Positions 26,290 through 35,104 are shown, counted from the first letter of the stretch. The stretch is 64,000 bases of DNA from AAA164-E04 sp014239995 (GCA_029247315.1 JAQWLM010000161.1:1-64000); one strand, 5' to 3'. Program-made: numbers and translations. The notes: generated by a model from the letters alone, not told the origin.

Positions 26290-27176
26290 ATCAAGGCTCC
26301 ATATTGTTTTTAAGCGTCTTTGGCGCCATGGCCCTTTCATGGGGTGGGTTTGTCATGTTGCCGCAAGTGCAGCTAGGAAGCCAATCAACGCGCGTCGTCA
26401 AGGAAATCGGTCGTCATTATCCAGCGGAGCGCGGTGGACTGGCGGAACGGGGGCGAGATATTTATCGGGCGGCCGGTTGTGTTTCCTGCCATACCCAGCA
26501 AGTGCGTCAGTCAGGCTATGAGTTTGATCTTGTCCTGACCAAGGCAGGTGATTTCACCGAGCTGGTGACCTCCCTCGTATCTCAAGCCAACACCTCGCTC
26601 ACACCACAGGAAACTGCAGCGATTGTTGGCAACGCGCCTACAACCATTCTGGAGGGAGTTGGCAAATCCGAGGTGGATCGAGTGCTTCATTTGTTCAAGG
26701 ACAGCGGAGCCAAGGTTGCAGCTAACATTCGCCCCTTGGGCCCGGATATCGAGCGTGGGTGGGGACCCCGGCAGACGGTTGGCCTGGATTACCTTTTTGA
26801 TCAGCCTGTCCTTCTCGGCAGTCAGCGCATTGGTCCTGACCTTGTTGATGTGGGTTCCCGTCTTACCGATCGCAAATGGCATCTTCTGCATCTCTACCAT
26901 CCTCATACTGTTCAGGAAGGATCCATCATGCCAGCCTATCCTTACCTATTTGAAACAAAGAAAATTCTCAGTGGTCCATCCTCCGATGCGCTTGCGCTTG
27001 AGGGAGATTTCAGCCCCCCTGAGGGGATGGAAGTGGTACCGACTCCTGAGGCAAATGCTTTGGTGGACTATTTGTTGAGCCTGCGTATCCAGAATCCTGT
27101 ATTCGAGGCTCCCTACATGTTCACTCAAGACCAAGGCAGCGATGACAACAATTCTCAAATGGAGCAGCCTGAATGA
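26286..27176 (+). CDS. ccoO: CcoO-like membrane-anchored cytochrome c with inserted bL12-CTD-like domain
   Basis: 296 aa from the ATG that overlaps the upstream stop. An N-terminal anchor (residues 5-25) precedes RGRDIYRAAGCVSCHTQQVR with the heme motif C65-C68-H69. The second CcoO part starts near GPDIERGWG (152-160) and contains QRIGPDLVDVGSRL and the axial-ligand segment MPAYPYL (M215). Between them, residues 79-148 form an insertion absent from normal CcoO. It aligns along its length with the C-terminal domain of ribosomal protein bL12 (FDLVLTKAGD, NAPTTILEGVGKSEVD, KDSGAKV). The heme domain looks functional. Its partner, the upstream CcoN-like protein, has no cofactor ligands. Confidence 0.88.
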   Translation: MNQGSILFLSVFGAMALSWGGFVMLPQVQLGSQSTRVVKEIGRHYPAERGGLAERGRDIYRAAGCVSCHTQQVRQSGYEFDLVLTKAGDFTELVTSLVSQANTSLTPQETAAIVGNAPTTILEGVGKSEVDRVLHLFKDSGAKVAANIRPLGPDIERGWGPRQTVGLDYLFDQPVLLGSQRIGPDLVDVGSRLTDRKWHLLHLYHPHTVQEGSIMPAYPYLFETKKILSGPSSDALALEGDFSPPEGMEVVPTPEANALVDYLLSLRIQNPVFEAPYMFTQDQGSDDNNSQMEQPE

Positions 27177-27796
27177 GCGCTAAGCCCAACAAACATACAA
27201 ACAAGAAACACGTCAAAGAACGCGAACCGGGATTCCAAAAAGAACCGATCCCAGTCCTCCTCTTTGTGATCACCCTGTTACTCGCTTATTGGGGAATGAT
27301 GTACCTGGACACCAACGCAGGCGGTTTCAGTCGCTATGTTTACGGGCCTTACGCATCCTATGACCAATTGAGTTCCGTACAGCCAGGCAACGCGGATGAT
27401 CCAATGAAGCGTGGGGCCGTTGTCTATAGAAATGTTTGTTTACCGTGTCATCAAGCGTCTGGCCTTGGGGCCCCTGGCCAATTTCCTCCGCTTGCAGGGT
27501 CTGATTGGGTGAGCGTTGAGGGGCCTAACCGCATGCTGCGCATCGTGTTGAATGGTCTGAATGGTCCGATTGAGGTGAATGGAAAGAGTTGGTCAGCCGC
27601 CATGCCCGGTTTTGGTGATTCGATCCCCAGCGATGAAGATCTTGCCGCGGTGATTACCTACGTTCGCAATAGCTGGGGCAATGCTGCCAGTGCATGTAGC
27701 CCAGAAGAGGCTGCCGCAGTGCGTGCGGAGTCGGGGGGGCGTTCCTTGCCCTGGTCGGGTGCAGAACTTCTTGCATTACCCGTCGAGGTTCAGTGA
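27173..27796 (+). CDS. Membrane-anchored monoheme cytochrome c
   Basis: 207 aa; overlaps the ccoO-like gene by ATGA. A charged N-terminus, one transmembrane helix (residues 26-45), then a class I cytochrome c domain with CLPCH (89-93), PPLAGSDWV and the methionine-ligand segment AAMPGFGDSIP. It takes the place that CcoP has in cbb3 operons but has one heme motif, not two, and no CcoP-type tandem domain. It probably carries electrons away from alternative complex III to an oxidase encoded elsewhere. A GTGAGCC-TTATCA-GGCTTAC hairpin (27793-27812) spans its stop codon. Confidence 0.88.
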   Translation: MSAKPNKHTNKKHVKEREPGFQKEPIPVLLFVITLLLAYWGMMYLDTNAGGFSRYVYGPYASYDQLSSVQPGNADDPMKRGAVVYRNVCLPCHQASGLGAPGQFPPLAGSDWVSVEGPNRMLRIVLNGLNGPIEVNGKSWSAAMPGFGDSIPSDEDLAAVITYVRNSWGNAASACSPEEAAAVRAESGGRSLPWSGAELLALPVEVQ

Positions 27797-27889
27797 GCCT
27801 TATCAGGCTTACATGCGTTCTGGCAGGATGCTGCGTTTGTCTGTGAGATTCCTTGATGTATCCTCTTATCGGGGTCAAACTTGACTGAC

Positions 27890-28369
27890 ATGACACGTGT
27901 AGGTATTGGCTATGATGTGCACCGACTCAAGCCGGGCAGGGATCTCATGTTGGGTGGTGTTCTGATTCCGCATGACCAGGGGCTTGACGGGCATTCAGAT
28001 GCTGATGTCCTCTTGCATGCACTGTGTGATGCTATTTTCGGTGCCTTGGGTGAGCCGGACATAGGACAGTTTTTTCCTGATACCGATCCACGCTGGAAGA
28101 ACGCCCCGAGTCATCTTTTCCTCAAGGAAGCCGGTCAGCAGATCAAGTTACACCGAGGATCGCTTAACAATGCTGATATCACGGTCATAGCGGAGCAACC
28201 CAAGTTGAATCCACACGTGACTGCGATGAAGGAGGCAATCGCCAGATGCCTTGAGGTCGAACCTGACAAAATCAGTATCAAGGCTACCACCAACGAGCGC
28301 ATTGGTTTCATTGGTCGCGGCGAGGGCATGGCTGCGATGGCGGTGGTCGGTATTAGCTTTTCAAAATAA
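27890..28369 (+). CDS. ispF: 2-C-methyl-D-erythritol 2,4-cyclodiphosphate synthase
   Basis: 159 aa from the ATG at 27890 (TTG at 27881 possible). It cyclises CDP-ME 2-phosphate in the non-mevalonate isoprenoid pathway. Signature parts: GIGYDVHRL with zinc-ligand Asp and His, DGHSDADVLLHALCDA with the third zinc-ligand histidine, and the C-terminal ERIGFIGRGEGMAA. A second pathway gene, ispH, lies at 61-62 kb. A hairpin follows the gene at 28377-28395. Confidence 0.97.
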   Translation: MTRVGIGYDVHRLKPGRDLMLGGVLIPHDQGLDGHSDADVLLHALCDAIFGALGEPDIGQFFPDTDPRWKNAPSHLFLKEAGQQIKLHRGSLNNADITVIAEQPKLNPHVTAMKEAIARCLEVEPDKISIKATTNERIGFIGRGEGMAAMAVVGISFSK

Positions 28370-28376
28370 TTCCAAT

Positions 28377-28401
28377 GCGGTGGTGTCTGCACCGCTTGTT
28401 T
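28377..28401 (+). terminator. Possible weak terminator after ispF
   Basis: GCGGTG (28377-28382) and CACCGC (28390-28395) form a 6-bp stem with a 7-nt loop, followed by TTGTTT. It lies directly behind ispF and before the convergent acyl-CoA synthetase gene. The short U tract makes it a weak candidate. Confidence 0.35.
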
Positions 28402-28494
28402 CATGATTCCGCCGGTATGAAGGCCTTTTTTATCTGTCCTTGTCTGTCCATTGCTCCAAAGAAGCCGGCATGATCGCAAGGTAACTGTGCAGGA

Positions 28495-29985
28495 TTAGGG
28501 ATTTACTTTTAAAAGTTTCCTGAGCGCAGTCTTGAGGATCTTTCCCGTTGCATTGCGTGGTAGTGCCTTTAAAAAATGCACCTCACGCGGTATTTTATAT
28601 GGAGCCAGTTGAGACTTGAGGAAATCCTGCAGTTCCTTCTCTGTGCAAGCAATGTCATTTTCCAGGACAACGTAAGCCACTGGTTTCTCGCCCTTTCGCT
28701 CATCCTTACAACCAATGACAGCTGCTTCCTTCACTCCCTCAAAGCGATACATGCACTCCTCAATTTCACGTGGATAGACATTAATGCCATTGACAAGCAG
28801 CATATCTTTCTTCCTGTCCGTAATATAAAGATAACCATCTTCATCCGCGTAACCCATGTCGCCTGTTTTGAGCCATCCATCCTGAAGCGTTTCAGCTGTT
28901 GCCTTGGGGCGATTCCAGTAACCCATCATGACATTACCGCCACGCACCCAGAGTTCTCCTGTCATCCCCGGTTTCATTAGATTACCCTGGGTGTCCATCA
29001 CGGCAACCGTCACATCATGTACGGGTAACCCGACAGACCCTGCTTTCCATGGCCCCTCTACGGGATTCAGTGTCACGACAGGGCTAGCCTCACTGAGACC
29101 ATAACTTTCTATCAGGGCTGTGTTTGATTTGCTGTTAAAGCGTTTCAATATTTCAAGGGGTAAAGGAGCCGCACCACTGATGCATAGCCTGAGTGGCAGG
29201 GAATGTATTTCAGATTTTGCAAACGCACGGTAAAGCTGGGGAATGGCCGGCATGACGGTTGCCTGGTGTAATTTGATTTCTTGTAGGATTTTCCTGGGGG
29301 AGTGCAGGGATTTTATTAATACGATGGAGGCACCCACCTTCACAGGAAGAAGGATTCCAACCATGATCATGAAACTGTGAAACATGGGAAGTAGTAGGGC
29401 AATACGATCCTGTTCAACCACTTGCATGGAATACTCGCAACTGTGGATGTTGTGGAGGAGATTTCCATGGCTGAGCATGGCCCCTTTTGGCTTTCCTGTC
29501 GTGCCACTGGTGTAAATAATCAGGGCTAGATCGTTTTCTAACCTTGTTTCTGTTGTGTTTATTGCATCATCCATACCCTCCGTGGCATGTGTCACATTTC
29601 CTGCTCGCAGAACCTGCAACTGGCTCTGTCCCTGCTGGATGCATCTGGCAGAAGCCAATAAAAACTCGTCTACATACACAACCTTGGCACCTGAATCCTG
29701 AATAATAAAACCACCTTCATCAGCGGTCAGGAAATGGTTGATGGGCACCACAACACCACCCGCCCGGAGGATGCCGAAAAGAACAGACACAAAGGTTGGC
29801 GAGTTTTTCATCCACAAGGCAACCCTCTCCCCTTGTTGTATCCCATGCTCATGGACCAATTCTTGACGCACAGATTCTGAGTGTAACAGTAAATCCTTGT
29901 ATGAAATGGATGTTTTACCCCAATAGATGGCTGTTCTTTCGGGATGATTTGTGGCAGACGAGACAAAGGCGTGAGCAAGATCCAT
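28495..29985 (-). CDS. AMP-dependent (long-chain fatty) acyl-CoA synthetase
   Basis: 496 aa, ANL-superfamily adenylate-forming ligase. The ATP-binding motif LIIYTSGTTGKPKGAMLSHG, the ESYGLSEASPVVTLNP region, the YLYITDRKKDMLLVNGINVYPREIE hinge (partly quoted) and the catalytic lysine segment RNATGKILK at the end are all present. It activates a carboxylic acid, most likely a fatty acid, to the CoA thioester. Exact chain length cannot be read from the sequence. Divergent from rnd by about 110 bp. Confidence 0.9.
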   Translation of the reverse strand: MDLAHAFVSSATNHPERTAIYWGKTSISYKDLLLHSESVRQELVHEHGIQQGERVALWMKNSPTFVSVLFGILRAGGVVVPINHFLTADEGGFIIQDSGAKVVYVDEFLLASARCIQQGQSQLQVLRAGNVTHATEGMDDAINTTETRLENDLALIIYTSGTTGKPKGAMLSHGNLLHNIHSCEYSMQVVEQDRIALLLPMFHSFMIMVGILLPVKVGASIVLIKSLHSPRKILQEIKLHQATVMPAIPQLYRAFAKSEIHSLPLRLCISGAAPLPLEILKRFNSKSNTALIESYGLSEASPVVTLNPVEGPWKAGSVGLPVHDVTVAVMDTQGNLMKPGMTGELWVRGGNVMMGYWNRPKATAETLQDGWLKTGDMGYADEDGYLYITDRKKDMLLVNGINVYPREIEECMYRFEGVKEAAVIGCKDERKGEKPVAYVVLENDIACTEKELQDFLKSQLAPYKIPREVHFLKALPRNATGKILKTALRKLLKVNP

Positions 29986-30097
29986 GGGTTCATTCTGAGA
30001 AGGAGATTTCTTCTCGCCAAGTTCTTTTACTTTGCAAATACATGGGTCAAACCTTTAGAAAAGTGCATGGCGATTACAAGCCGAATCAACCGCAACT

Positions 30098-31237
30098 ATG
30101 CCCATGAAACGCAGTCCAGATGAAACGCACCTGATCGATCGTCCTTCGATGCTTGAGGAGGTCATGCAAGTGGTTGCAAGCGCCGATGAAATCGCGCTTG
30201 ATACCGAAGCTGACAGTATGCATGCCTATCCCGAAAAGATCTGTCTGTTGCAGATCCGTGCTCAAGGAAACAGCTGGTTGGTCGATCCCCTTGCCGATCT
30301 TGATTGTTCGGGCTTAATGGAGATATTAAGCGACAAGTCCTTGATTTTTCATGCTGCCGACTATGACTTGAGACTTTTATACAGGCGTTTTCGTTTTCGC
30401 CCTCGTCGGGTTTTTGACACCATGTGGGCGGCACGTCTTGTTGGTTACCAAAGATTTGGCCTGGAATTCCTTGTAAAACATTTTTTTGACATTCAGCTCG
30501 AAAAAGGACCACAGACTGCCAATTGGGGGCTTCGCCCGCTGACGCCCTCCATGGCGCAGTATGCTTTGAATGATGTCTTTTTTCTGCACTCACTCACTGA
30601 TTTGTTGCGCAAGGAATTGCAGGATATGGGGCGCCTTACCTGGCTGAATGATATCTGCCATCGTGTGGTTGATCAGGCCTGTCGAGGGGAGAAAGACGAT
30701 TCTGACATCGCTTGGAGACTCAAAGGAAGCCAGAAATTAACACCACGTGGTCTGGCCTTTATGAAAGCAATCTGGCTTTGGCGTGAAAAGGAGGCTGTCC
30801 GGGCTAATCGTCCACCATTCTTTGTCCTTACCCATGATCTCGTCACCTTACTGTCGTCCAAAGCGGCGTTGAATGAAGATTGGAGGGCCTCGATTCCCCG
30901 GAAAATGTCTTCACGTCGGCGTCATGAACTTGAAAAACTGATTCAAAGCACCGGAAGATTGGAAATGGATCAGTTTCCGCAGAAGTTGAAACACTCCCGT
31001 TTACGTGCAACCGATCAAGAGAAAATGCGTGCCGAGGAACTCCGTCAAATCAGAGACAAGGTTGCCGATGAACTGAAACTGGATCCTTCAATTATTGCAA
31101 GCAAGGCGCTGCTGACACGGCTCGGGCTTGAGCATTCCTCTGCAAAGGGGGAATTGATGCCGTGGCAGCGGGAATTGCTTGGACTCTCACTTCAAGGCTC
31201 CTCTAAAACTCCAGACGCTGATAAGCGAAGCCTTTAA
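30098..31237 (+). CDS. rnd: Ribonuclease D
   Basis: 379 aa, DEDDy-type 3'-5' exoribonuclease with an HRDC domain. Exo I is ALDTEADSMHAYPEKICLLQI (D and E ligands; quoted in part), Exo II is LIFHAADYDLRLLYRR, Exo III is YALNDVFFL with the conserved tyrosine. The HRDC domain follows at about residues 205-285 (LTPRGLAFMKAIWLWREKEA). It trims tRNA and other stable RNA 3' ends. Its 3' end overlaps the convergent methyltransferase gene by 35 bp. Confidence 0.93.
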   Translation: MPMKRSPDETHLIDRPSMLEEVMQVVASADEIALDTEADSMHAYPEKICLLQIRAQGNSWLVDPLADLDCSGLMEILSDKSLIFHAADYDLRLLYRRFRFRPRRVFDTMWAARLVGYQRFGLEFLVKHFFDIQLEKGPQTANWGLRPLTPSMAQYALNDVFFLHSLTDLLRKELQDMGRLTWLNDICHRVVDQACRGEKDDSDIAWRLKGSQKLTPRGLAFMKAIWLWREKEAVRANRPPFFVLTHDLVTLLSSKAALNEDWRASIPRKMSSRRRHELEKLIQSTGRLEMDQFPQKLKHSRLRATDQEKMRAEELRQIRDKVADELKLDPSIIASKALLTRLGLEHSSAKGELMPWQRELLGLSLQGSSKTPDADKRSL

Positions 31238-32447
31238 GATATTCGGTCTCAGGAATGGAGGGCACGATTGGATGATCCGCGGGCTGAGCGTAGGTTTCCA
31301 CCCTTCTGAGGATACACCGATTGTCAAAAGCAGCGCTCAGGATCGTTCCCTCAAACGTCAGGGGGTCGATATGGTGAGAGCAGCAGAATGTGACCAAGAT
31401 GCCTCCAGGTTTCAAAAGACGCATAGCCCTCAGGTGAATCTCCTTATAGCCGCGTAAGGCATGTGAAATGGTTGATCGACTCCGTGTGAAAGATGGAGGG
31501 TCGAGGATGATCAAGTCGAACGGGTTCTCGTTACCTTCGGAGGTGACATCCGCCGTTTTTTCCTTGAGCCAATCGAAGACGTTTGCCTGGATCCACTCGC
31601 AGTGATCGTCCACCTTGTTTTGAACCGCATTGACAGCGGCTGATGCCAGTGCTTCCTTGCTTTGGTCAATTCCAATGACCTTACAAGCGTTTGCCTTGGC
31701 GCAATGCAGTGCAAAGCCGCCCATGAAGGTAAAGCAATCCAGCACGCGTGTCGCTTTGATGCGTTCGGCTAATGCAGCAACTTTCCGGTAATTTTCGTAT
31801 TGGTCCAAATACAGTGCGGTCTTGTGTCCTTGATGCATGTCCACATGCCAGTCGAGCTGGTTAACCCTCACAACAAGGTTTGAGGTGGGTTCGGCATCCT
31901 CTCGTTCGTGAAGTACGCTGTGACGTTCCGGAAGGCCCTCCATGCGTCTGCCCGCCGCATCATTGCGTTCTATGATACGTTTCGGGTTTATCAACGATTT
32001 CAAGGCACCCACGATACAGGGAAGATGCTGATCCATTCCAAGGGAGGAGGTCTGCACGACAATCGTATCCTGATAAACATCGATGATCAGGCCGCTCAGT
32101 CCATCACTTTCGGCATTGATCCAGCGGAAGCACTCGCGTTTGCCGAGGAGTTGATGACGCCAATCGAGCGCGGACTGGAGTCGCATCTTGAAAAAAGCCT
32201 CATCGACCTGAACCTTCGATCGAGCAATCAATCGCACCCGGATTTTGGATTTTCCGTTATAAAAACCAAGTCCAAGGAAGCGGCGTCGATGATCCCGTAC
32301 CTGCACCAGGGCACCATCCCTCGGGTCTTGAGTGATTTTTTGAATATTGCGCGGGTAGACCCATGGGTGTCCGGCTTGAATACGATCTGCTTCTCCATGA
32401 CGGAGGTGCACGGTAGGAAATGTTTTTTCCGATGTCGTTTGACTCAT
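31203..32447 (-). CDS. Class I SAM-dependent rRNA methyltransferase (RlmI-like, PUA domain)
   Basis: 414 aa. An N-terminal PUA domain (VHLRHGEADRIQAGHPWVYP, residues 11-90) is followed by a Rossmann methyltransferase domain. The stretch LYLDQYENYR and the SAM loop VLDCFTFMGGFALHCAKA are visible, and LDPPSFTRS is the catalytic-site motif of 23S rRNA m5C methyltransferases of the RlmI group. The target base cannot be read from sequence. The gene overlaps the 3' end of rnd tail to tail. Confidence 0.88.
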   Translation of the reverse strand: MSQTTSEKTFPTVHLRHGEADRIQAGHPWVYPRNIQKITQDPRDGALVQVRDHRRRFLGLGFYNGKSKIRVRLIARSKVQVDEAFFKMRLQSALDWRHQLLGKRECFRWINAESDGLSGLIIDVYQDTIVVQTSSLGMDQHLPCIVGALKSLINPKRIIERNDAAGRRMEGLPERHSVLHEREDAEPTSNLVVRVNQLDWHVDMHQGHKTALYLDQYENYRKVAALAERIKATRVLDCFTFMGGFALHCAKANACKVIGIDQSKEALASAAVNAVQNKVDDHCEWIQANVFDWLKEKTADVTSEGNENPFDLIILDPPSFTRSRSTISHALRGYKEIHLRAMRLLKPGGILVTFCCSHHIDPLTFEGTILSAAFDNRCILRRVETYAQPADHPIVPSIPETEYLKGFAYQRLEF

Positions 32448-32474
32448 ATGTGGAATGGGTACGAGATAAATGAA

Positions 32475-33908
32475 CTATCCCGTAAGAATTTTTTTGCAGG
32501 CGCGCTGTAATCTTTTTAATCCAGCTTCAGATTTTGCCTCGATGTAGCAGCGGATCAGGGGTTCGGTGCCACTCGCACGAAAGGCAACCCATTCCTGCCC
32601 CGAAAGGAGGAATTTGTAGCCATCAATTCGAATGAACTGGTGAACTTTCTGGCGCCCTATTTTATCCAGTCCCTTGTCCAGTCGTTCCAGAAGGGCTTCC
32701 TTTTGATTTGATGGAATACGGACATTGATGCGGTCTGTGAAGTAAGGGCCGGTTACTTTTTCAATTTCCCTCAGGACTTCCCCAAGGGGTTTCTTCTCAT
32801 ATGCATAAAGCTCTGCCATGAGCAGGCAGGCTAGAATACCATCTTTTTCGGGAACGTGTCCCTTGACACTCAGACCGCCAGATTCTTCGCCTCCTACAAT
32901 CACGTCCTCGGACTCCATCAAGGCTCCAATATGTTTGAAGCCAGTGGGCGTCTCATGAACACGTACATTGAACAATGCCGCAACGTCATCTACCTGGTGA
33001 CTGGTGGGGACCGTGCGAACCACGGAACCCGTCCATTTCCGGTTTTTTGCCAGGTGGTAGAGTGCGAGAGAAAGAACCTGATTGGGCGTCAGCCATCTTC
33101 CATCCTGATCCACGATGCCAAAACGGTCTGCATCGCCATCCAGACCCAGTCCCAGTTGTGCCTTTCCCGATAGGACGCATTCCCTTGCTGCCGACATGCC
33201 CTCCTCGTTGGGTTCTGGATGACGCCCATCAAAACCGGGATTCAAGTAATCGTGGAAGAGTATGGTTTCTGCCTGAGCTTCCCCAAGTAAGGCGTCGAGG
33301 TATCCACGACCTGTCCCATACATGCATTCGATAGCCAGCTTGAGTCTGGCTCTCTTGAGTTTTTTGAAATCGATGATCTTGCGTATCTGTGCAAAGTAAT
33401 CTTCTCGAGGATCGATCGTCTTACATTGGAACGATGCAGCATCTTCTGAATGCCATGTCCAGCCATTGCGTTGTCGTTTGACAATATTTTTCTCGATCTT
33501 GCTGGTAACCTGCAGAGGGGCTGGGGCTCCACGGTGTGTGGAGAACTTGATTCCCTGGTATTCAGCTGGGTTGTGACTGGCGGTCATGTTAATACCGCCA
33601 ATGGCCTTGTGCTTCTGGATCGCATGCGCGATGACAGGGGTGGGTGTATCGCGATTACACAGGAGGGGTTTGAAACCGTTGCTTGCTAACACTTCTCCCG
33701 CAGTGGTGGCGAAGTGAGGCCCCATGAAGCGCGTATCGTGCCCAAGAATGATCAGCGGTTTGAGTCCCTTGATCGGTGATCTTGAGCGCTTCATCTCGCT
33801 CTTCAGATAGTCCGCGATTGACTGTGCCACGAGGGTAACGTTTGCATAGGTAAAATCCCGTGCGATGATTCCTCGCCATCCGGAGGTGCCAAATTTGATG
33901 GATTCCAT
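32475..33908 (-). CDS. Phosphoglucomutase/phosphomannomutase family protein
   Basis: 477 aa from the ATG at 33908 (MESIKFGTSGWRGIIARD), which is the usual start of the family; longer forms would run into nuoA. It has the phosphoserine loop TASHNPAEYQGIKFS, the metal loop GLDGDADRFGIVD, the sugar-binding loop GGEESGGLS and the phosphate-binding RASGTEPLIRCYIEA. It interconverts hexose 1- and 6-phosphates; sugar specificity is undetermined. It lies 25 bp downstream of nuoA, so the two probably share a transcript. Confidence 0.93.
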   Translation of the reverse strand: MESIKFGTSGWRGIIARDFTYANVTLVAQSIADYLKSEMKRSRSPIKGLKPLIILGHDTRFMGPHFATTAGEVLASNGFKPLLCNRDTPTPVIAHAIQKHKAIGGINMTASHNPAEYQGIKFSTHRGAPAPLQVTSKIEKNIVKRQRNGWTWHSEDAASFQCKTIDPREDYFAQIRKIIDFKKLKRARLKLAIECMYGTGRGYLDALLGEAQAETILFHDYLNPGFDGRHPEPNEEGMSAARECVLSGKAQLGLGLDGDADRFGIVDQDGRWLTPNQVLSLALYHLAKNRKWTGSVVRTVPTSHQVDDVAALFNVRVHETPTGFKHIGALMESEDVIVGGEESGGLSVKGHVPEKDGILACLLMAELYAYEKKPLGEVLREIEKVTGPYFTDRINVRIPSNQKEALLERLDKGLDKIGRQKVHQFIRIDGYKFLLSGQEWVAFRASGTEPLIRCYIEAKSEAGLKRLQRACKKILTG

Positions 33909-33933
33909 GTAATTCAGATTGGTGGTCCGCACC

Positions 33934-34317
33934 TTAACTCTTCCAGTCGAAGGCCTCCTTCTTGATTTCATAAACAAAGCCAACAAGAAAAAGTAAAAGA
34001 AACACCATCATGGAACCGAAAATCAGATGGGCATGTTCGGTAAGCATATCCTTGTAAACAACGGCCCACGGGTAGAGGAAGACCACCTCGACATCGAACA
34101 ATATAAACAACATCGCCACGAGGTAAAATTTGATCGAAAATCTTGCACTGCCTTTTCCATCTGGAAGCATGCCGCACTCGTAGGCAGTATCCTTGATGCC
34201 GCTACGGTATCCCTTCTTACCCACCAGAGCGGAAAAGAGGAGGGTTCCGAAGGCGAACAAAGTCGCTACTGTTCCAAGCATCAAAACAGGGATGTATTCC
34301 GCGATTTGCGATTCCAT
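33934..34317 (-). CDS. nuoA: NADH-quinone oxidoreductase subunit A (detached from the nuo operon)
   Basis: 127 aa, three transmembrane helices. The loop AYECGMLPDGKGSARFSIKFYLVAMLFILFDVEVVFLYPWA (parts: YECG, RFSIKFY, FDVEVVFLYPW) is diagnostic of NuoA. It is about 18 kb away from nuoB and is followed by the phosphohexomutase gene. It has its own upstream region of 600 bp, so it must be regulated separately from, or in parallel with, the main operon. Confidence 0.97.
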   Translation of the reverse strand: MESQIAEYIPVLMLGTVATLFAFGTLLFSALVGKKGYRSGIKDTAYECGMLPDGKGSARFSIKFYLVAMLFILFDVEVVFLYPWAVVYKDMLTEHAHLIFGSMMVFLLLFLVGFVYEIKKEAFDWKS

Positions 34318-34920
34318 CCATGTAGACTAAAAGGGGGGGCAAGTCCTTGGCAAGTGGATTTCCGATGGGATGATTCACTGACTCGTCCAGGATATTCCAT
34401 TATGCCCGCCAAGCGACGGAATCCAGTGTCTTAGCTTGTCAAAACAGGATGGCTACTCCTCCTTGCCATCAAGTCAGGTTGCTGCAAAGAACTTCAAAGT
34501 ATCCAGCCAGAGGTATCTAATCAGGGGCAAGATGGGAGCATTCCATGGCCATTGGCTCTTTATTGATTCTCCATGTAACCATCCTTTAATTCACAATAAA
34601 GCTTTGATATTGCCTGCTGAGAGGGCATGTAAGCATCCAAGTCGGATGAGATGAAGGCCAGTTCGGTATTTCTTCGCAGATCATTTGCCCAATTGAATCG
34701 GTGTTTTAGTCGGAAAATAGTATATATATATAGCATTAGAAATACAAATGAAAAACTTTAAATACTATTTTAAGACAGGCTCGGGCAAGTCAGCGTTTTC
34801 TTCAGAGGAGTTCCCCACTCCCACCTCCTGAGCGTTTGTTGCCCGGGTCTTTTTGTTTTCAAAAAAAACTGGTTGACGTTCCTCTAGAAATTGGAATACC
34901 TTCCGTGTCCCGTTGGTAAC
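34318..34920. other. Intergenic region between nuoA and tRNA-Asp, with a hairpin
   Basis: About 600 bp without a convincing gene. A short plus-strand open frame at 34436-34654 has no recognisable features. There is an alternating TATATATATATA tract near 34721. At 34780-34847 CTCGGGCAA pairs with TTGCCCGGG and encloses an AGGAG/CTCCT inner stem; a T-rich run (TCTTTTTGTTTTC) follows, so it could terminate a small RNA on the plus strand. A TTGACG box at 34873 could be the -35 element of the tRNA-Asp promoter. Confidence 0.45.
34780..34860 (+). terminator. Terminator-like hairpin upstream of tRNA-Asp
   Basis: A 9-bp stem (34780-34788 with 34839-34847, one G-T pair) closes a 50-nt segment that holds a second 5-bp stem (34806-34810 with 34825-34829). 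The outer stem is followed directly by a T-rich run to 34860. No protein gene ends nearby on the plus strand, so if it is a terminator it would end an unannotated small transcript. Confidence 0.35.
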
Positions 34921-34997
34921 GGGGGCGTAGCTCAACTGGTTAGAGCGCTGCCCTGTCACGGCAGAGGTTGCGGGTTCGAATCCCGTCGCTCCCGCCA
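34921..34997 (+). tRNA. tRNA-Asp(GTC)
   Basis: Complete cloverleaf: acceptor GGGGGCG/CGCTCCC with one G-T pair, D-arm GCTC...GAGC, anticodon loop CTGTCAC with anticodon GTC (aspartate), T-arm GCGGG-TTCGAAT-CCCGT, discriminator G and encoded CCA. A candidate promoter with TTGACG at 34873-34878 and an AATACC-like -10 about 16 bp further lies upstream. Confidence 0.96.
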
Positions 34998-35104
34998 TTT
35001 ATGGCGTTTTTCCTACTGGTAGTGCGTTTGCCTGCCAGGCAGACTTTGATTTGTCGAGCCGATTCAGTCTTATCCAACGGCATCTCAATCAGGACCCCGT
35101 GAGC

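Noticed and set aside
34436..34654. 72-aa open frame in the nuoA/tRNA-Asp gap
   Set aside because: No recognisable motif, no ribosome binding site and unusual composition; likely chance.
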